Assembly: GCF_038002165.1 (NCBI RefSeq)
Contig: NZ_JBBOBR010000002.1
Span: forward strand, 434,001 to 498,000
Direction of reading: 5' to 3'
Length of the DNA: 64,000 bases
From: Cytobacillus sp. FSL H8-0458
Lineage (GTDB): Bacteria; Bacillota; Bacilli; Bacillales; Cytobacillaceae
Shown: piece after piece, positions 63,596 through 64,000 of the stretch
Numbering within the stretch: the first letter of the stretch is position 1
Layout of the letters: each line of letters opens with the position of its first letter
Made by a program: the position numbers and the translations under genes
The notes under the pieces: generated by a model
Told to the model about the DNA's origin: nothing
Databases searched by the model: none
What the model saw: only the letters and a program-made list of their open reading frames with translations

Positions 63596-63955
63596 TTAGC
63601 TTTTATTTTTTAAAGCTTTGATAATCATAGGCACTGCGGCTTCTTTGTGGTCAGCTGTGAATCCAAATGCCTTTTTTCCTTCACTGACAGCGGTTACAAT
63701 TTTCTCCTCAACAGGCTTTTTCCCCGGCATGGAAACCGTCTCGCAATTCGGCTTGCCGAGAAGGGCAATCGCCATGGCTAAAGCTCCGCCGCCTCCTGTG
63801 TGGCAGGCTCCTACATAATAATCTGCCTGTCCTGTCTTAACGGCCATCGCTGCTTCCAGATCGGATTTGACCATCGTTGTTATGCTGCTGTCAATCTCCT
63901 TTATTAAACTCTCAATCTCTTTTTTATCAACCTGTCCGCCAACTACAATTTTCAT
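63596..63955 (-). CDS. yhfU: YhfU-like small protein (DUF2620)
   Basis: 119 residues, small cytoplasmic: KIVVGGQVDKKEIESLI at the start and 'ADYYVGACHTGGGGALAMA' in the middle. ATG 63955 follows AAAGGAGG 6 bases upstream; the frame extends to 63988 but without a site. It is the first visible gene of the yhf operon, whose promoter lies beyond the window or in the last 45 bases. Confidence 0.75.
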   Translation of the reverse strand: MKIVVGGQVDKKEIESLIKEIDSSITTMVKSDLEAAMAVKTGQADYYVGACHTGGGGALAMAIALLGKPNCETVSMPGKKPVEEKIVTAVSEGKKAFGFTADHKEAAVPMIIKALKNKS

Positions 63956-64000
63956 CTTAATTTCCTCCTTTGTTAATTTGCAGTACATTTGTGTAATGTA

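Overview
The window looks like chromosome from a low-GC, spore-forming Firmicute of the Bacillaceae, probably a Cytobacillus/Mesobacillus-like bacillus. This rests on GGAGG ribosome-binding sites, sigma-A promoters, CcpA-type sites, Bacillus-type regulators (LacI, RpiR, YesM/YesN-like pairs), a SleB/CwlJ-family cell-wall hydrolase and a LysM-3D (YocH-like) wall protein. It is not a phage or plasmid. It is a patchwork of catabolic operons separated by repeat-rich intergenic DNA.

Layout. 0-3 kb: the 5' part of a cytosine permease gene behind a PyrR-type attenuator leader, a small SpoIIAA-like protein, a 4 x 189 bp repeat array and an acyl-ACP desaturase. 3-12 kb: one leftward operon for peptide-like N-acyl amino acids: three AbgA/AbgB-type M20 amidohydrolases, an AbgT transporter, an N-carbamoyl-amino-acid/allantoate-type hydrolase and an unusual multidomain regulator. 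A 7 x 52 bp repeat sits inside it. 12-16.5 kb: two DUF1672 lipoprotein genes plus a decayed third copy, followed by a 704-aa protein with an N-terminal lipase domain and a helical C-terminus. This resembles a reverse-architecture type VII secreted lipase with its immunity lipoproteins. 17-27 kb: a sugar ABC importer operon with a DUF4127 protein, an FAD oxidoreductase and a TIM-barrel protein, controlled by a YesM/YesN-like two-component system. 27-32 kb: a broken comM, a membrane protein of unknown role and a secreted D-aminoacylase. 32.6-35.1 kb: a two-gene overlapping unit, a caspase-fold-like protein and a Gly-rich partner, neither assigned. 35.7-42.8 kb: a LacI regulator and a split transketolase, divergent from a GntP permease, a beta-hydroxyacid dehydrogenase and a DUF1537 sugar-acid kinase. 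All three promoters carry the same operator-like sequence. 43.4-47.1 kb: MalX-like PTS, MalY-like C-S lyase and RpiR regulator. 47.4-52.2 kb: secreted 5'-nucleotidase and secreted EEP nuclease sharing a C-terminal module. 52.7-57.7 kb: wall hydrolases, a YfcC-type transporter and a chemoreceptor. 57.8-64 kb: a complete yhfU-yhfT-php-yhfS-yhfX-yhfW operon, a conserved pathway that to my knowledge has no established substrate.

Three themes stand out. First, scavenging: amidohydrolases, D-aminoacylase, nuclease plus nucleotidase, and PTS/ABC/DcuC-type uptake. Second, two candidate conflict or toxin modules (12-16.5 kb and 32.6-35.1 kb). Third, an intergenic repeat family built of TATTTGCA boxes at about 21 bp spacing, seen at three loci, each just downstream of a leftward gene. 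Coordinates of starts were corrected by ribosome-binding sites where possible. All functional calls come from reading motifs by eye, with no database search.
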